The notes beneath the pieces are model-generated. The model was not told where the DNA came from, made no database searches, and was given only the letters and a program-made list of their open reading frames with translations. A stretch of 64,000 nt of DNA from JAUIJL01 sp965366625. GTDB taxonomy: Bacteria > Acidobacteriota > Thermoanaerobaculia > Multivoradales > J023. Location: the NCBI GenBank assembly GCA_965366625.1, contig CBDUGP010000042.1, positions 1 to 64,000 on the forward strand, in the 5' to 3' direction. Of this stretch, positions 23,768-32,773 are shown in pieces; positions within the stretch are counted from its first letter, which is position 1; each line of letters starts with the position of its first letter. A program made the position numbers and the translations under genes.

Positions 23768-24441
23768 GGCTGTGCTTTCTGTTGGAAGGTAGGCGGACAG
23801 AGCCGAAGCTCTATCGTCGTTGGTTGAGCTTTGCCTTCCCCGACCTGTCGGAGGTGATAGACCCGGTAAATTGGCAGGGTGACGGCTACTGGTTGGTCAC
23901 CGGCGGGGGACAGCCGGGCATTTTCGATCGAATTCCTGAGGTGACGGCAGACCTCGATGATTGGAATGCCGAAATCACAGGTTTCTTTCTATGTCTGGAT
24001 TCCGAGGATGAACCTTTTGTGGACGTGCAAAAAAGGGCCGTTGAGCTCTTACAACTGCACGCTCGCCCCGGTTTTCATCCTATCGCCGTGGTCCAGCATT
24101 GCTGCATCGAGACCTGGCTGCTCGCGGATCGCGAGCTATATCGGCAAGCGGCTCGGGATCCGGAGCTGGCCGCCTTTCGGTCGTTCTATGACGCCTCCAG
24201 GCAGGATCCGGAAGAAATGCCCTGTGCGTCGGGCTTCGAAACCCGAGCGCAATTTCATACTCGTTACCTCAAGGCAGCCGCCAGAGATATCAATAAAAGC
24301 TATTCGAAAACGAAACCGGGAAAGTTTTTCTCAGAGGAATCTCATTTCCGGAGGTTGATCGAACGGAGATTTGAGTCCGGCCATATCCCCAGCTTCGGCA
24401 CGCTGACCGATTCATGGCAGGCTATGGGTGGGCATATTTAA
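23764..24441 (+). CDS. DUF4276/RloB-like Toprim-type protein (225 aa)
   Basis: The TTG start overlaps the ATPase stop (TTGA). The opening LCFLLEGRRTEPKLYRRWL is the Toprim-like motif with the catalytic Glu and a TEP box, as in RloB and DUF4276 proteins. FFLCLDSEDE near residue 75 gives the DxE/DxD acidic pair, and CCIETWLLADRELY near 117 matches the conserved E-x-W-L-L box of this group. These are metal-site features of OLD/RNase M5-type nucleases. The protein always appears beside an AAA ATPase in related loci I recall, such as AbiL-type. Nuclease activity is predicted, not shown. Confidence 0.75.
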   Translation: MRLCFLLEGRRTEPKLYRRWLSFAFPDLSEVIDPVNWQGDGYWLVTGGGQPGIFDRIPEVTADLDDWNAEITGFFLCLDSEDEPFVDVQKRAVELLQLHARPGFHPIAVVQHCCIETWLLADRELYRQAARDPELAAFRSFYDASRQDPEEMPCASGFETRAQFHTRYLKAAARDINKSYSKTKPGKFFSEESHFRRLIERRFESGHIPSFGTLTDSWQAMGGHI

Positions 24442-24520
24442 TGTTGGGGACCTGCTCGGCGGGCGGCAGCCGGTCGTTTGGGTTGGCCGAAGGAATTCAG
24501 AAGAATAGAGTCGGAGAAGT

Positions 24521-26482
24521 ATGAGTTACATCGAGCCGCTGATGCGGCAAAATTTCCTTGAATATGCAAGTTATGTGATCGTCGATCGCGCTATTCCGGA
24601 CTTGCGGGACGGTTGCAAGCCGGTTCAGCGACGCATTTTGAATACCCTTTTCGAGGTGGATGACGGTCGTTTCCACAAGGTGGCCAATATCATCGGCGAA
24701 ACGATGAAGTTGCATCCCCATGGCGACGCCTCGATCGGTGATGCGTTGGTGGTGCTGGCCAATAAAGAATATTTTATTGAACGGCAAGGGAACTACGGCA
24801 GTGTGCTGACCGGTCATCCGGCTGCTGCCGCTCGATACATCGAATGTCGTTTGACGCCGCTGGCTAAAGAAACCCTTTTCAATAAAAAGCTGACCGAATA
24901 TCGGCCGAGCTACGACGGTCGTAAAGATGAGCCGGTTTTCCTGCCGGCCAAGCTGCCGGTGCTGCTGATGTTGGGTACCGAAGGCATTGCCGTCGGCATG
25001 TCGACGCGCATTATGCCCCACAACTTCGGGGAGCTGTTGCAGGCGCAGATCGACCTGCTTGAAGGCCGTAAGACCTTGTTGCTACCGGACTTCCCCCAAG
25101 GCGCGTCCATGGACCCCTCCGAATATGAGGATGGGGTGGGCAAAGTCAGGGTTCGGGCCACCTTAGAACCGTCTAAGGATCGAAAAACCATCATCGTGCG
25201 CGAGATCCCCTTCTCCACCACCACCGAAAGTCTGATCGCCTCGATCGAGCAAGCGAGCCAGAAGGGCAAGCTGAAGGTGGCGTCGATCGATGATCGGACG
25301 GCGGATAAGGTGGAGGTGGTGTTGCATTTGCCGCGTGGCATCTATGCCGATGAGGTGATTCCACAGCTCTACGCTTATACCCAATGTGAGGTGTCGATCA
25401 ATTCGAATCTGGTGGTCATTCGGGATCAGCGTCCCGCAGAGCTGACGGTTTCCCAGGTGCTCGAGGATTTGACCGGTCGGTTGAAGCAACAGATCAAAGC
25501 AGAGCTGGAGCTAGAGCTGGGGGAGCTGGAGGATCGCCAACATTGGCTGACCCTGGAGCAGGTCTTCATTGAGAACCGGGTCTACAAGCGCATCGAGACC
25601 GCCAAGACCGCCGAGCAAGTTCGCAAAGAGGTCTGGGACGGCATGCAGGAATACTCTGAATTTTTCGTGCGGCCGATGGTCGACGAAGATGTGGACCGGC
25701 TGCTCAAGATTCCGATCCGCCGCATTTCGCTGTACGACATCGAGAAGTCGCGCAAGGAAATTGACGACATCGTTCGGCAGATCAAGAAGGTCCAAGGCAA
25801 GCTGCGCAAGCTGACTCAAACGACGATCGAATATTTGAACGGTTTGATCGAGAAATTCGGTCCGCTCTACCCGCGCCGCACGGAGATCACCAGCTTCGAG
25901 GCCGTTTCGAAACAAGAGGTGGCTCGCCAAACGTTGAAATTGTCGTTCGACAAGGAGACGGGGCTCTTCGGTTACGAGGTCAAAGGTGACGATTACGAGA
26001 TGACCGTCAGCGAGTACGACAAGATCGTGGTGGTGTCGACCGACGGTATATACAAGGTGATCTCCCCACCCGACAAGCTTTTTGTCGGCAAGAAGGTCTT
26101 GGCGATCGTGCCTCACGACCCGGACCAAGGCGTGGTGTTGACCTACATCTACCGGGATCTAGACAAGAATCCCTGGGCCAAAAAGATTCGCATTACCGGC
26201 TTCATCAAAGATAAGGAATACGAGCTGATCAAGGACGGCAACGGCAAAATCGACAAATTTTGGGTCGGTGAGCCGCAGCATCAGATCTTCATGAAGTACG
26301 TGCCCAAGAAACGGCAACGCAAAGTTGAAGACTATTACGAGATGGGCGAACTGGATTTTTGCGGCCTGGCAGCCCGGGGTAGCCGAATGGCGCCGAAGCC
26401 TGTGAGTTTGATTAAGGTTCATCGGCGCGGTGCGCCCCAAGATCCTCAACCGTCCCAAGAACCGGACGAGGTTGAACCGTAA
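24521..26482 (+). CDS. parC: DNA topoisomerase IV subunit A, short form
   Basis: This is the breakage-reunion subunit of topoisomerase IV. The chain opens with SYIEPLMRQNFLEYASYVIVDRAIPDLRDGCKPVQRRIL, contains HPHGDASIGDA, and has the catalytic Tyr106 in AAARYIECR. The coiled-coil gate lies at about 340-440. At 653 residues it is shorter than the roughly 750 of Escherichia coli ParC. The C-terminal beta-pinwheel region seems reduced to residues about 480-640. No terminator or obvious promoter lies in the 79 bases before it, so it probably relies on read-through from parE and the inserted pair. Confidence 0.9.
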   Translation: MSYIEPLMRQNFLEYASYVIVDRAIPDLRDGCKPVQRRILNTLFEVDDGRFHKVANIIGETMKLHPHGDASIGDALVVLANKEYFIERQGNYGSVLTGHPAAAARYIECRLTPLAKETLFNKKLTEYRPSYDGRKDEPVFLPAKLPVLLMLGTEGIAVGMSTRIMPHNFGELLQAQIDLLEGRKTLLLPDFPQGASMDPSEYEDGVGKVRVRATLEPSKDRKTIIVREIPFSTTTESLIASIEQASQKGKLKVASIDDRTADKVEVVLHLPRGIYADEVIPQLYAYTQCEVSINSNLVVIRDQRPAELTVSQVLEDLTGRLKQQIKAELELELGELEDRQHWLTLEQVFIENRVYKRIETAKTAEQVRKEVWDGMQEYSEFFVRPMVDEDVDRLLKIPIRRISLYDIEKSRKEIDDIVRQIKKVQGKLRKLTQTTIEYLNGLIEKFGPLYPRRTEITSFEAVSKQEVARQTLKLSFDKETGLFGYEVKGDDYEMTVSEYDKIVVVSTDGIYKVISPPDKLFVGKKVLAIVPHDPDQGVVLTYIYRDLDKNPWAKKIRITGFIKDKEYELIKDGNGKIDKFWVGEPQHQIFMKYVPKKRQRKVEDYYEMGELDFCGLAARGSRMAPKPVSLIKVHRRGAPQDPQPSQEPDEVEP

Positions 26483-26537
26483 GCCGGAACGATCTAGAGT
26501 AAGAGTCGCTCAAAAAGATCAGCAGTAAGGAGACGAG

Positions 26538-26900
26538 ATGAGCCAAGGCCTGTCGGACGACCGACGTATTGATACGCGAGTCGAAAAAATCAACCTGGTC
26601 CAGGTCAGTCGATTCGACGAGGAGGGCTTCCGCGCGGATTTGGCCACTGGCCGAACCCTCAACATCTCACGCGGAGGGCTCCGTTTGGAGCTTCATCATC
26701 CCTTACCCCTGCGTTCGAAGGTCTCCCTCGACCTCCAGCTCGGCACGGAGCTGGTGCAAATCTCCGGCAGCGTGGTTTATCTCGAAGCCCTCGACGAAGA
26801 GAGTTGCTGCATGGGCGTCGCCTTCCGCAATGTGCCTCCCGACATCCAGCAGATCCTGGATCGTATCGTCGACGAGGGCGAGCCGATCGAGGTTCAATAA
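26538..26900 (+). CDS. PilZ-domain protein (120 aa)
   Basis: This is a single PilZ domain that should bind cyclic di-GMP. The RxxxR box is DRRIDTR near residues 8-14 and the D/NxSxxG box is LNISRGGL near 41-48, followed by the beta-barrel strands LRLELHHPLPLRSKVSLDL and FRNVPPDIQQILDRIV. AAGGAGACGAG precedes the ATG. It lies 55 bases after parC and may be in the same transcript. The output partner is unknown. Confidence 0.88.
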   Translation: MSQGLSDDRRIDTRVEKINLVQVSRFDEEGFRADLATGRTLNISRGGLRLELHHPLPLRSKVSLDLQLGTELVQISGSVVYLEALDEESCCMGVAFRNVPPDIQQILDRIVDEGEPIEVQ

Positions 26901-26913
26901 GAGCCCTAGCTAG

Positions 26914-29900
26914 CTAACCGTCGATTCGACGGGTGAGCCATTCGGCTCGATAGCGTCGGTGCTGCTCCGTGTCCGGATAGGACTCCCCTTCGCCGTAGGG
27001 ATAACCGCTCATGGCGTGGAAAGGCAGTGGCTCGAGCTGGGGCGCTTCCCAGGTGTTGCGGTCGGCGTCTTTGTCCCAACCGTGGCTTTCCAAGTACAGG
27101 GTGCGACGGAAGCCCTCCGGCGGCGGTTGCAAGCCGGAGGCATCGAATTCCAACGCGATTTCGTCGCCCGGCGCTAGGATCACGGAGAAATCGTCGACGG
27201 TTTCGAGCAGCGGACGCACGTCGCCGAAGCGGGTGTAGTTGCCGGCAAAAACGATCCATGGCGATTCGAGCCGCGTTTGTTGATAGTCGAAGGAGTGCGG
27301 GGCGTTGGGAGCCTGGCGAACCACCTTCGAAAATCCGCGAAAACGAAGATCGGCGGTGCCCGGGGCGAGACGCTGCACCACGGTCAGCTCGTCGTCGGCC
27401 GTTTCGGTGGTCCAGGCAATGCGATCCCAATGAAGCCACAGTGAGGTCACCATTCGCAGCTTGGAAGCCCCGTCCGGCAAGGCCGGAAGGTCGATCACCA
27501 TGGTTTTGGTCTTGCCCGGCGGGAAACCCATGTTTTCGATCAGGGTCTGCCAGCCATCGGCGGTTTCCACCTCCAGACGGGGAGGGAGATACGGAAAGTC
27601 GTCCCTTTGAGCGACCGCCAGGTTGAGGCTGGCGTCGGCGGGGAAAATCCAACCGTCCATGTGCAGCCTGACCGGTCGGGTCGGAGTTTCTCCGAGCTCG
27701 AACGTAAACGTCCAGGGTTCGGCGACCCCTTGGTACGGGCTCGGATGGTAACCGTCGGCGTAGATTTCGTCCCGCTTTTGGACCCGCTGCGTCACCTCAC
27801 GTCCACGACCGTCCCAGGCCCGATGAACCGGGCGCAACTGCCTGGAGCCCAAGACCCGGTCGTCGTCGTCCGCAAGCTCTGCCCCGGCGGGTCCGGGAAC
27901 GATGCGCAGGTTGGAGGCGGTCTCCACGTCCTCGGGATGATCGACCACCCACAGGCGAACTTTGTCGAAGAAGGCCGCTTCCCACAGCTCCTCGGTGATG
28001 CGCAGGGAGTATCGGCCGCGGTCTTGCTTCAGCCCGTCGACTCGCACGAGCTCCGAAGGATCCGACCCGACCCACACGCCCGGCGCGGCGGGCAGGCCGA
28101 GGGGGGCGCCCCACAGCAGATCGGTGACGAAGGCATATTTTTCGCCGTCCCAGGCGTAGAGGAACGGGCAGCTGCCCTTGAGCAGCTGCTCTTCCACCAG
28201 CTGCTGATTGCCCTTGAGGTCGAGACGGTTTTGGGGCACGCCGTTGGTCCAAACCACGCGCACGGAGTCGGCTTGGGCCTGCTTGCCGAGACCGATGTGC
28301 AAGACGTCGCCCCGGGCTTCGTGGAATTGGTAGGCCTGGCCGGTTCGAACCTCGACCAACGAGCCGACGCCGTAGAAGTTGTTTTTCGAGCTGCCTTTGT
28401 CCAAGCCGCGGAGGCGCAGGGCGAGCCAGCGGTTCTGATCGCCGCCACGGTTTTCGTAGCGGTGCAGGCCGGCGGCGTCGGAGGTGACCAAGTCCAGGTC
28501 ACCGTCACCGTCCAAATCAGCGGAGACGACTGCGGACACCTGCACGGACAGGGGCGGGGGCATCGGCGGATACGACTCCGTCTTCTGCGGGCTCTGCCCG
28601 GCTTTGCCGGCCGGACCCTTCTCGATGGAAAAGGGCAGGGCGAGGAAACCGCCGTCGGGGGTTTGTCCAAAGGCGGTCGGCCCGCCGGGTCCGATCAGCA
28701 CTAAGTCCTGACGTCCATCGTTGTCGAGATCGGCGGCAATGACTTGGTGGAAGTCGCCGTCGGAGGGCAATCCGTCGAGGGTGATCGGAACCAGCCGCCG
28801 ACGGTCGTCGGGGCTTTCTTGGTTGCGCCAAATCCTGAGTCCCGGACCCGCGGCGACCACATCGGGAAAGCCGTCCTGATCGAGGTCCACGGCCACCGCC
28901 GAGCGCATCGGCGCGGCCGGTTGTACCCCAGCGGAGGCGGTTCGATCGACGAACCGTCCTTGACGAAGGTTGTCCAACCATTGAATGCCCCGGGCGTGGG
29001 CCACCAACAAATCCAGATCGCCGTCGCGGTCGAGGTCGCTGGCGAAGACCGACTCCGCCGCGCTGTTGGGCAGACGGGGAAGGGATTGGGTGCCGACCCG
29101 TTCGAGGGGCCCCAAGAGTGAATTCCGATAGAGGTCGGCAGGTCCGGAAGCGCCGCCCACCAGGACCAAGTCGAGATCTCCCTCGATGTCGAAATCCACC
29201 ACCTCGTGTCCCCGGGCACCGGCGTGGCCGAGCCCGAGGTCGTCTTGGGCACGGGCGAAGGTGCCGTCTCCTTGGCCGAGCCAGACCCGTCCGGTTTTGG
29301 GGCTAAATCCTAAGATGTCGAGGGTGCCGTTGTTGTCGATGTCGGAGACCAGCAATCGGTCGAACCCCGGGGCCGGCATCTCCGAAGTAATGTCCCATGT
29401 CTTGGCCGCCAAACGGATTTCCAGGGTGCCGTCGATCCGAATGCGGCATAGATCTGCTCGGGAATCGCCGTCGAAATCTCCCGTGCCGAGGGCTTTTCCG
29501 GCCCCCGGTCGGGCATCCATCTGCCGACCCAAAAGGCTGATCTCAGCAGGTGGCCCGAAGTCGGAGGGCGGCGGCTCTTCGGCGAAGCGACGGATGGGAA
29601 TGCCCTGGATGCCGGTCTTCAGCTCGCGCAGGCTTTCTCGAAACATGGCGCTGACTTTGAGCACGTTTTCCAATCGCACGGCCGGCACCCGAGCTGAAGA
29701 GAGGTCGTCGGCTTCGAGTCCCTTTTTGACCATGTCCAGCGCCCGGAAAGCGATCGGCTGCACTTGCCACAGCAGCTCCTCGACGCGAAGGAAAACGGTA
29801 CTGGCGAGGGCCCGGTCGCCGTCGGCAATGGCGCGCTGCCCGAGCTGGAGCAGGACCACGAGGTTTTCGGGTCGGAGTTCGACCAGGCGTCGCAGTACCC

Positions 29901-30396
29901 GCCCAGCTACCGGATCCGCTTCCGGGGTGCGCAGGGTGCCGGCCGCGGAATAGGCGGCGTAGAGGATTTCCAAGTCGTCCGGCGCTGCCTGGGAGGCTTG
30001 GTCGAGATCCACCAACGCGCCTTCCAAATCCCCCATCCACTGCCGAATCTCGCTGCGGATGGCGAGCAGATCCGGGCGGTTTGGGGCCAGCTGTAGGGCG
30101 TTCTCTATGACGGCCAATGCATCGTCGTATTTCTGTTGGCGCAACAGGGCGATGGCGAGATTACCGTGGCCGAGAGGTTCGTCGGCCACGAGTTCGATCA
30201 ACTTCCTATAGGTGGCCTCTGCCTTGTCGGGGTTTTCGTTTTCCAGCTCGGCGAAACCACGGTCTCGAAGACTGGCCGCTTCCGGAGAGACGGCACCTGC
30301 GACCGCGGCCGACAGCAGCAAGCCGATCCAAAGCAAGATCACAGAACGGGCAAGAATAACCGGCGAACCTGGGGGAGAGTCGGGAAGAGTGTGCAT
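26914..30396 (-). CDS. Giant secreted TPR-VCBS-UnbV repeat protein (1160 aa)
   Basis: A signal peptide (residues about 15-37) is followed by TPR helices (about 38-170: FAELENENPDKAEATYRKLI, GHGNLAIALLRQQKYDDALAVIENAL). Then come many FG-GAP/VCBS repeats with calcium-type DxDxDG loops (DFDGDSRADL, DIDNNGTLDI, DLDRDGDLDLL, DLDQDGFPDVV, DLDNDGRQDLV, DLDGDGDLDLV). An ASPIC/UnbV domain lies near 660-740 (GVGSLVEVRTG, RVVWTNGVPQNR). The last 400 residues are an unassigned beta-rich region. The protein should act at the cell surface or outside. Proteins of this build are common in Acidobacteriota and relatives; a binding or scaffolding role is inferred. The gene stands alone. Confidence 0.85.
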   Translation of the reverse strand: MHTLPDSPPGSPVILARSVILLWIGLLLSAAVAGAVSPEAASLRDRGFAELENENPDKAEATYRKLIELVADEPLGHGNLAIALLRQQKYDDALAVIENALQLAPNRPDLLAIRSEIRQWMGDLEGALVDLDQASQAAPDDLEILYAAYSAAGTLRTPEADPVAGRVLRRLVELRPENLVVLLQLGQRAIADGDRALASTVFLRVEELLWQVQPIAFRALDMVKKGLEADDLSSARVPAVRLENVLKVSAMFRESLRELKTGIQGIPIRRFAEEPPPSDFGPPAEISLLGRQMDARPGAGKALGTGDFDGDSRADLCRIRIDGTLEIRLAAKTWDITSEMPAPGFDRLLVSDIDNNGTLDILGFSPKTGRVWLGQGDGTFARAQDDLGLGHAGARGHEVVDFDIEGDLDLVLVGGASGPADLYRNSLLGPLERVGTQSLPRLPNSAAESVFASDLDRDGDLDLLVAHARGIQWLDNLRQGRFVDRTASAGVQPAAPMRSAVAVDLDQDGFPDVVAAGPGLRIWRNQESPDDRRRLVPITLDGLPSDGDFHQVIAADLDNDGRQDLVLIGPGGPTAFGQTPDGGFLALPFSIEKGPAGKAGQSPQKTESYPPMPPPLSVQVSAVVSADLDGDGDLDLVTSDAAGLHRYENRGGDQNRWLALRLRGLDKGSSKNNFYGVGSLVEVRTGQAYQFHEARGDVLHIGLGKQAQADSVRVVWTNGVPQNRLDLKGNQQLVEEQLLKGSCPFLYAWDGEKYAFVTDLLWGAPLGLPAAPGVWVGSDPSELVRVDGLKQDRGRYSLRITEELWEAAFFDKVRLWVVDHPEDVETASNLRIVPGPAGAELADDDDRVLGSRQLRPVHRAWDGRGREVTQRVQKRDEIYADGYHPSPYQGVAEPWTFTFELGETPTRPVRLHMDGWIFPADASLNLAVAQRDDFPYLPPRLEVETADGWQTLIENMGFPPGKTKTMVIDLPALPDGASKLRMVTSLWLHWDRIAWTTETADDELTVVQRLAPGTADLRFRGFSKVVRQAPNAPHSFDYQQTRLESPWIVFAGNYTRFGDVRPLLETVDDFSVILAPGDEIALEFDASGLQPPPEGFRRTLYLESHGWDKDADRNTWEAPQLEPLPFHAMSGYPYGEGESYPDTEQHRRYRAEWLTRRIDG

Positions 30397-30503
30397 GTTT
30401 AGATCTTATCCTTCGCAGTCCTGGGTGCCTATGGATCCGCCGCGGCCGATCCGCCGTGGCCGAGACTCTTCAGTCGGCGGAGGCTTGGTGAACGAGCCGG
30501 GGC

Positions 30504-31058
30504 TTACCAGGAGATCAAAAAAGTGCAGGAGTCGCCGCCCCGCTGGCGGGTCTCGGACAATTCGTCGAGCTGTATGTCGACCAGGGATTGGGGTTCGAAT
30601 CGCTCGGCCAACGCGGTCAGAATTCCCCGGTCGAATTCAGTCGGATAGGCGGTGGTGGAGATCATGGTGCCGCTCCGCCTGCCCGTGGAGATGTAGTGAT
30701 AGTGGCCGATGTCGCCACCCCGATGCTGGGAATAGTAGGCGTCGTCGAGAGCGCCGTAGACTTTTTGTAGGGTGTCGATTTGAGGCGGAATCGGAGCTGA
30801 TCCAGAGACCTGGCGGCCGATTTGATGCAGGGTATTCGGTCCGACGTCCGCAATGATGGTGTCGAAAGAAGCCAGCCAATCCCGAAGGTTGTACCAGAGG
30901 TGTGGCTTCGGGTCGACGATGTTGTTCTTGGCCAAGATGCCGAGCGCGACGGAGCGGAATGCCCCCATCACCTCGATCACGGCGTTCACCACCGTGCCGG
31001 AAACCTCGACTTTCGGATCTACTGGATGACGAATCACCTCTGAGCTCCTAACGCTCAA
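30504..31058 (-). CDS. Hydrocarbon-binding/V4R-like protein of unknown role (184 aa)
   Basis: I cannot assign this firmly. The chain is a helix-rich N-terminus (VVNAVIEVMGAFRSVALGILAKNNIVD), a central segment with aromatic residues (GALDDAYYSQHRGGDIGHYHYIS) and a C-terminal strand ending RGGDSCTFLISW. A terminal C-x-F-x-x-x-W strand is the signature of the V4R/hydrocarbon-binding and haem-NO-binding-like domains, which bind small hydrophobic ligands. No signal peptide or membrane segment is present. It lies between two secreted-protein genes in opposite orientations and has no operon partner. Confidence 0.55.
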   Translation of the reverse strand: MSVRSSEVIRHPVDPKVEVSGTVVNAVIEVMGAFRSVALGILAKNNIVDPKPHLWYNLRDWLASFDTIIADVGPNTLHQIGRQVSGSAPIPPQIDTLQKVYGALDDAYYSQHRGGDIGHYHYISTGRRSGTMISTTAYPTEFDRGILTALAERFEPQSLVDIQLDELSETRQRGGDSCTFLISW

Positions 31059-31368
31059 CCGGCTTTAAACGGATAGATGCTTGGGCCAGGGGCCTGAGCG
31101 ATGCCATCCGATAGATGCCCACTCCAAACTACGTCCAAATATTACCAGCTCGCCGACGCACGGTGATAGGTACGGTGATAGTTTCCGTACACGATTCCTG
31201 CGGCCCTGGGTCCGGCGGCCGGGCCATTTTCAGACCGGTGCGGGAGTCGATCGCACTGCCCTTCCGCGAGGCCGATCCTCCCGTGTCTTCCCCTGTGTTT
31301 TTTCCCCTGGCGTCATGAGACCTATGAATCCAGTGTGGCCCACCAAGGACCGCGCAAAAACATCACCG
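31059..31368. other. Intergenic region upstream of the sulfatase-like gene
   Basis: These 310 bp separate divergent genes. I see one 10-bp direct repeat, ACGGTGATAG at 31160-31169 and 31172-31181, with starts 12 bp apart, which could be a regulator site. The reading frame of the sulfatase is open through part of this stretch, with ATG codons at 31315 and 31324. Nothing else is recognisable. Confidence 0.4.
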
Positions 31369-32742
31369 ATGCTCTCGGTTCGGCGCCTGCCCTTGCCGCT
31401 GCTGGTGTTGTTGGTGTTGTTGCTGTCGGCCGGCTGTGGTCCGCGCACCGTAGAACGGGATCCGCGGCCGAACATCCTGCTGATTTCGCTCGACACCCTG
31501 AGGGCGGACCGACTCAGCGCCTACGGTTATGAGCGCGATACCTCACCTTTCCTGCAGCAGCTGGGGAGTCGTGGGGTGCTCTTTACCCAGGCGTTCGTCA
31601 ACACCCACGGCACGCCGCCTTCCCATGCGACCCTTTTCACCTCGTCGTATCAGCAAACCCACCGGGTCTCGATCGATGCGCTGACCCGATCGCCGGATCA
31701 CCGTTTGCCGGCCGATCTATTGTTGCTGCCCGAGGTGCTCAAAGAGCAAGGGTACGCCACCATCGGCGTGACCGGCGGCGGTTATATGTCCGAAGATTTC
31801 GGCTTCGACCAGGGCTTCGACGTTTTTTACAGCCGGCCCATCAATGTCCGCCGAGCAGCGCGAAAGCTGCTTTCAGAGATTCGATCCGAGCTGCATTCCG
31901 GCCGGCCGATTTTCGCCTTCTTTCACACCTACGAGATCCACTCTCCCTATGATCCTCCGAACTCGTACCGTGATCGCTACGGTGACGATTCCGCCAGTGA
32001 CTTCGATCCGACCAGCAAGAATTTGCGTCGGTTTAGGGGCCGGGCCCACGAGATTGCGCCCGAAGATATGGACCGCATCAACAATCTCTATGACGCGGGT
32101 ATTCGGTTCACCGACGACACCCTGAGGGAGCTGTTCACCGATCTCGAAGCGGCGGGTTTCTTTAACGACCACTTGACGATCATCACCTCGGACCACGGCG
32201 AGGAATTCGGTGAGCATCGGGGTGTATTACACCCGGCAACGCTCTTCGATGAGCTGTTGAGGGTGCCGTTGATCGTGGTGGGCACAGGGGTCGAAAGCGC
32301 GGTCGAAGACCGGTTGGTGAGTTCAGTAGACGTGGCACCCACCATCTACAGCCAGATCGGAATAACTGCTCCGGCCGGGTCGCAGGGCCGGGACCTCTTG
32401 GCACCCATGACCCCTGGGAATTCGAATGAGGCCGATGAGCAAGCGATTTTCGCCCAATACGGCAACCTTCTCTACGGTGTACGCACGCCGCGGTTCAAGT
32501 TGGTGGAGAACCGTCGAAGCGGTCGTTTCGCCCTCTACGATTTGACCCGGGATCCGCGAGAACGGCGGGACGTTGCGAGCAAGTTTCCTGAGCAGGCGGC
32601 GGCGCTGAGGGCGCGCCTCGGCGAGTGGCTAGAGCGAGTGGATCCCGAATCGGACCAGGCCGAGCCCACGGGACCGTCGATGGAACTCGACGCCGAGCGT
32701 CGCAAGCAGTTGGAAGCTTTGGGTTATATCGACGGATCCTAG
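31369..32742 (+). CDS. Sulfatase-superfamily lipoprotein (457 aa)
   Basis: I chose ATG 31369 because it gives an ideal lipoprotein signal: MLSVRR, a Leu/Val core and LSAGC. In-frame ATGs at 31315 and 31324 are possible. The alkaline-phosphatase-fold core has NILLISLDTLRADRLSAYGY (first metal Asp), TIITSDHGEEFGEH (second metal Asp-His) and FFHTYEIHSPYDPP. The nucleophile site reads GTPPSHATLFT, which is not the C/S-x-P-x-R sequence needed for formylglycine. A Thr or Ser nucleophile, as in phosphoglycerol or phosphonate relatives, is more likely than true sulfatase chemistry. It should be anchored outside the cytoplasm. The C-terminal 60 residues are charged and helical. Confidence 0.83.
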   Translation: MLSVRRLPLPLLVLLVLLLSAGCGPRTVERDPRPNILLISLDTLRADRLSAYGYERDTSPFLQQLGSRGVLFTQAFVNTHGTPPSHATLFTSSYQQTHRVSIDALTRSPDHRLPADLLLLPEVLKEQGYATIGVTGGGYMSEDFGFDQGFDVFYSRPINVRRAARKLLSEIRSELHSGRPIFAFFHTYEIHSPYDPPNSYRDRYGDDSASDFDPTSKNLRRFRGRAHEIAPEDMDRINNLYDAGIRFTDDTLRELFTDLEAAGFFNDHLTIITSDHGEEFGEHRGVLHPATLFDELLRVPLIVVGTGVESAVEDRLVSSVDVAPTIYSQIGITAPAGSQGRDLLAPMTPGNSNEADEQAIFAQYGNLLYGVRTPRFKLVENRRSGRFALYDLTRDPRERRDVASKFPEQAAALRARLGEWLERVDPESDQAEPTGPSMELDAERRKQLEALGYIDGS

Positions 32743-32773
32743 CTACAACTATGAGCTGAGCTGTGATTCCAGC

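Noticed and set aside
27607..28704. 365-codon plus-strand frame inside the TPR-VCBS-UnbV gene
   Set aside because: It is antisense to calcium-loop repeats and has the skewed composition of a shadow frame.
31081..31368. Upstream extension of the sulfatase-like gene
   Set aside because: It lacks a ribosome-binding site and would bury the lipoprotein signal behind up to 96 residues.
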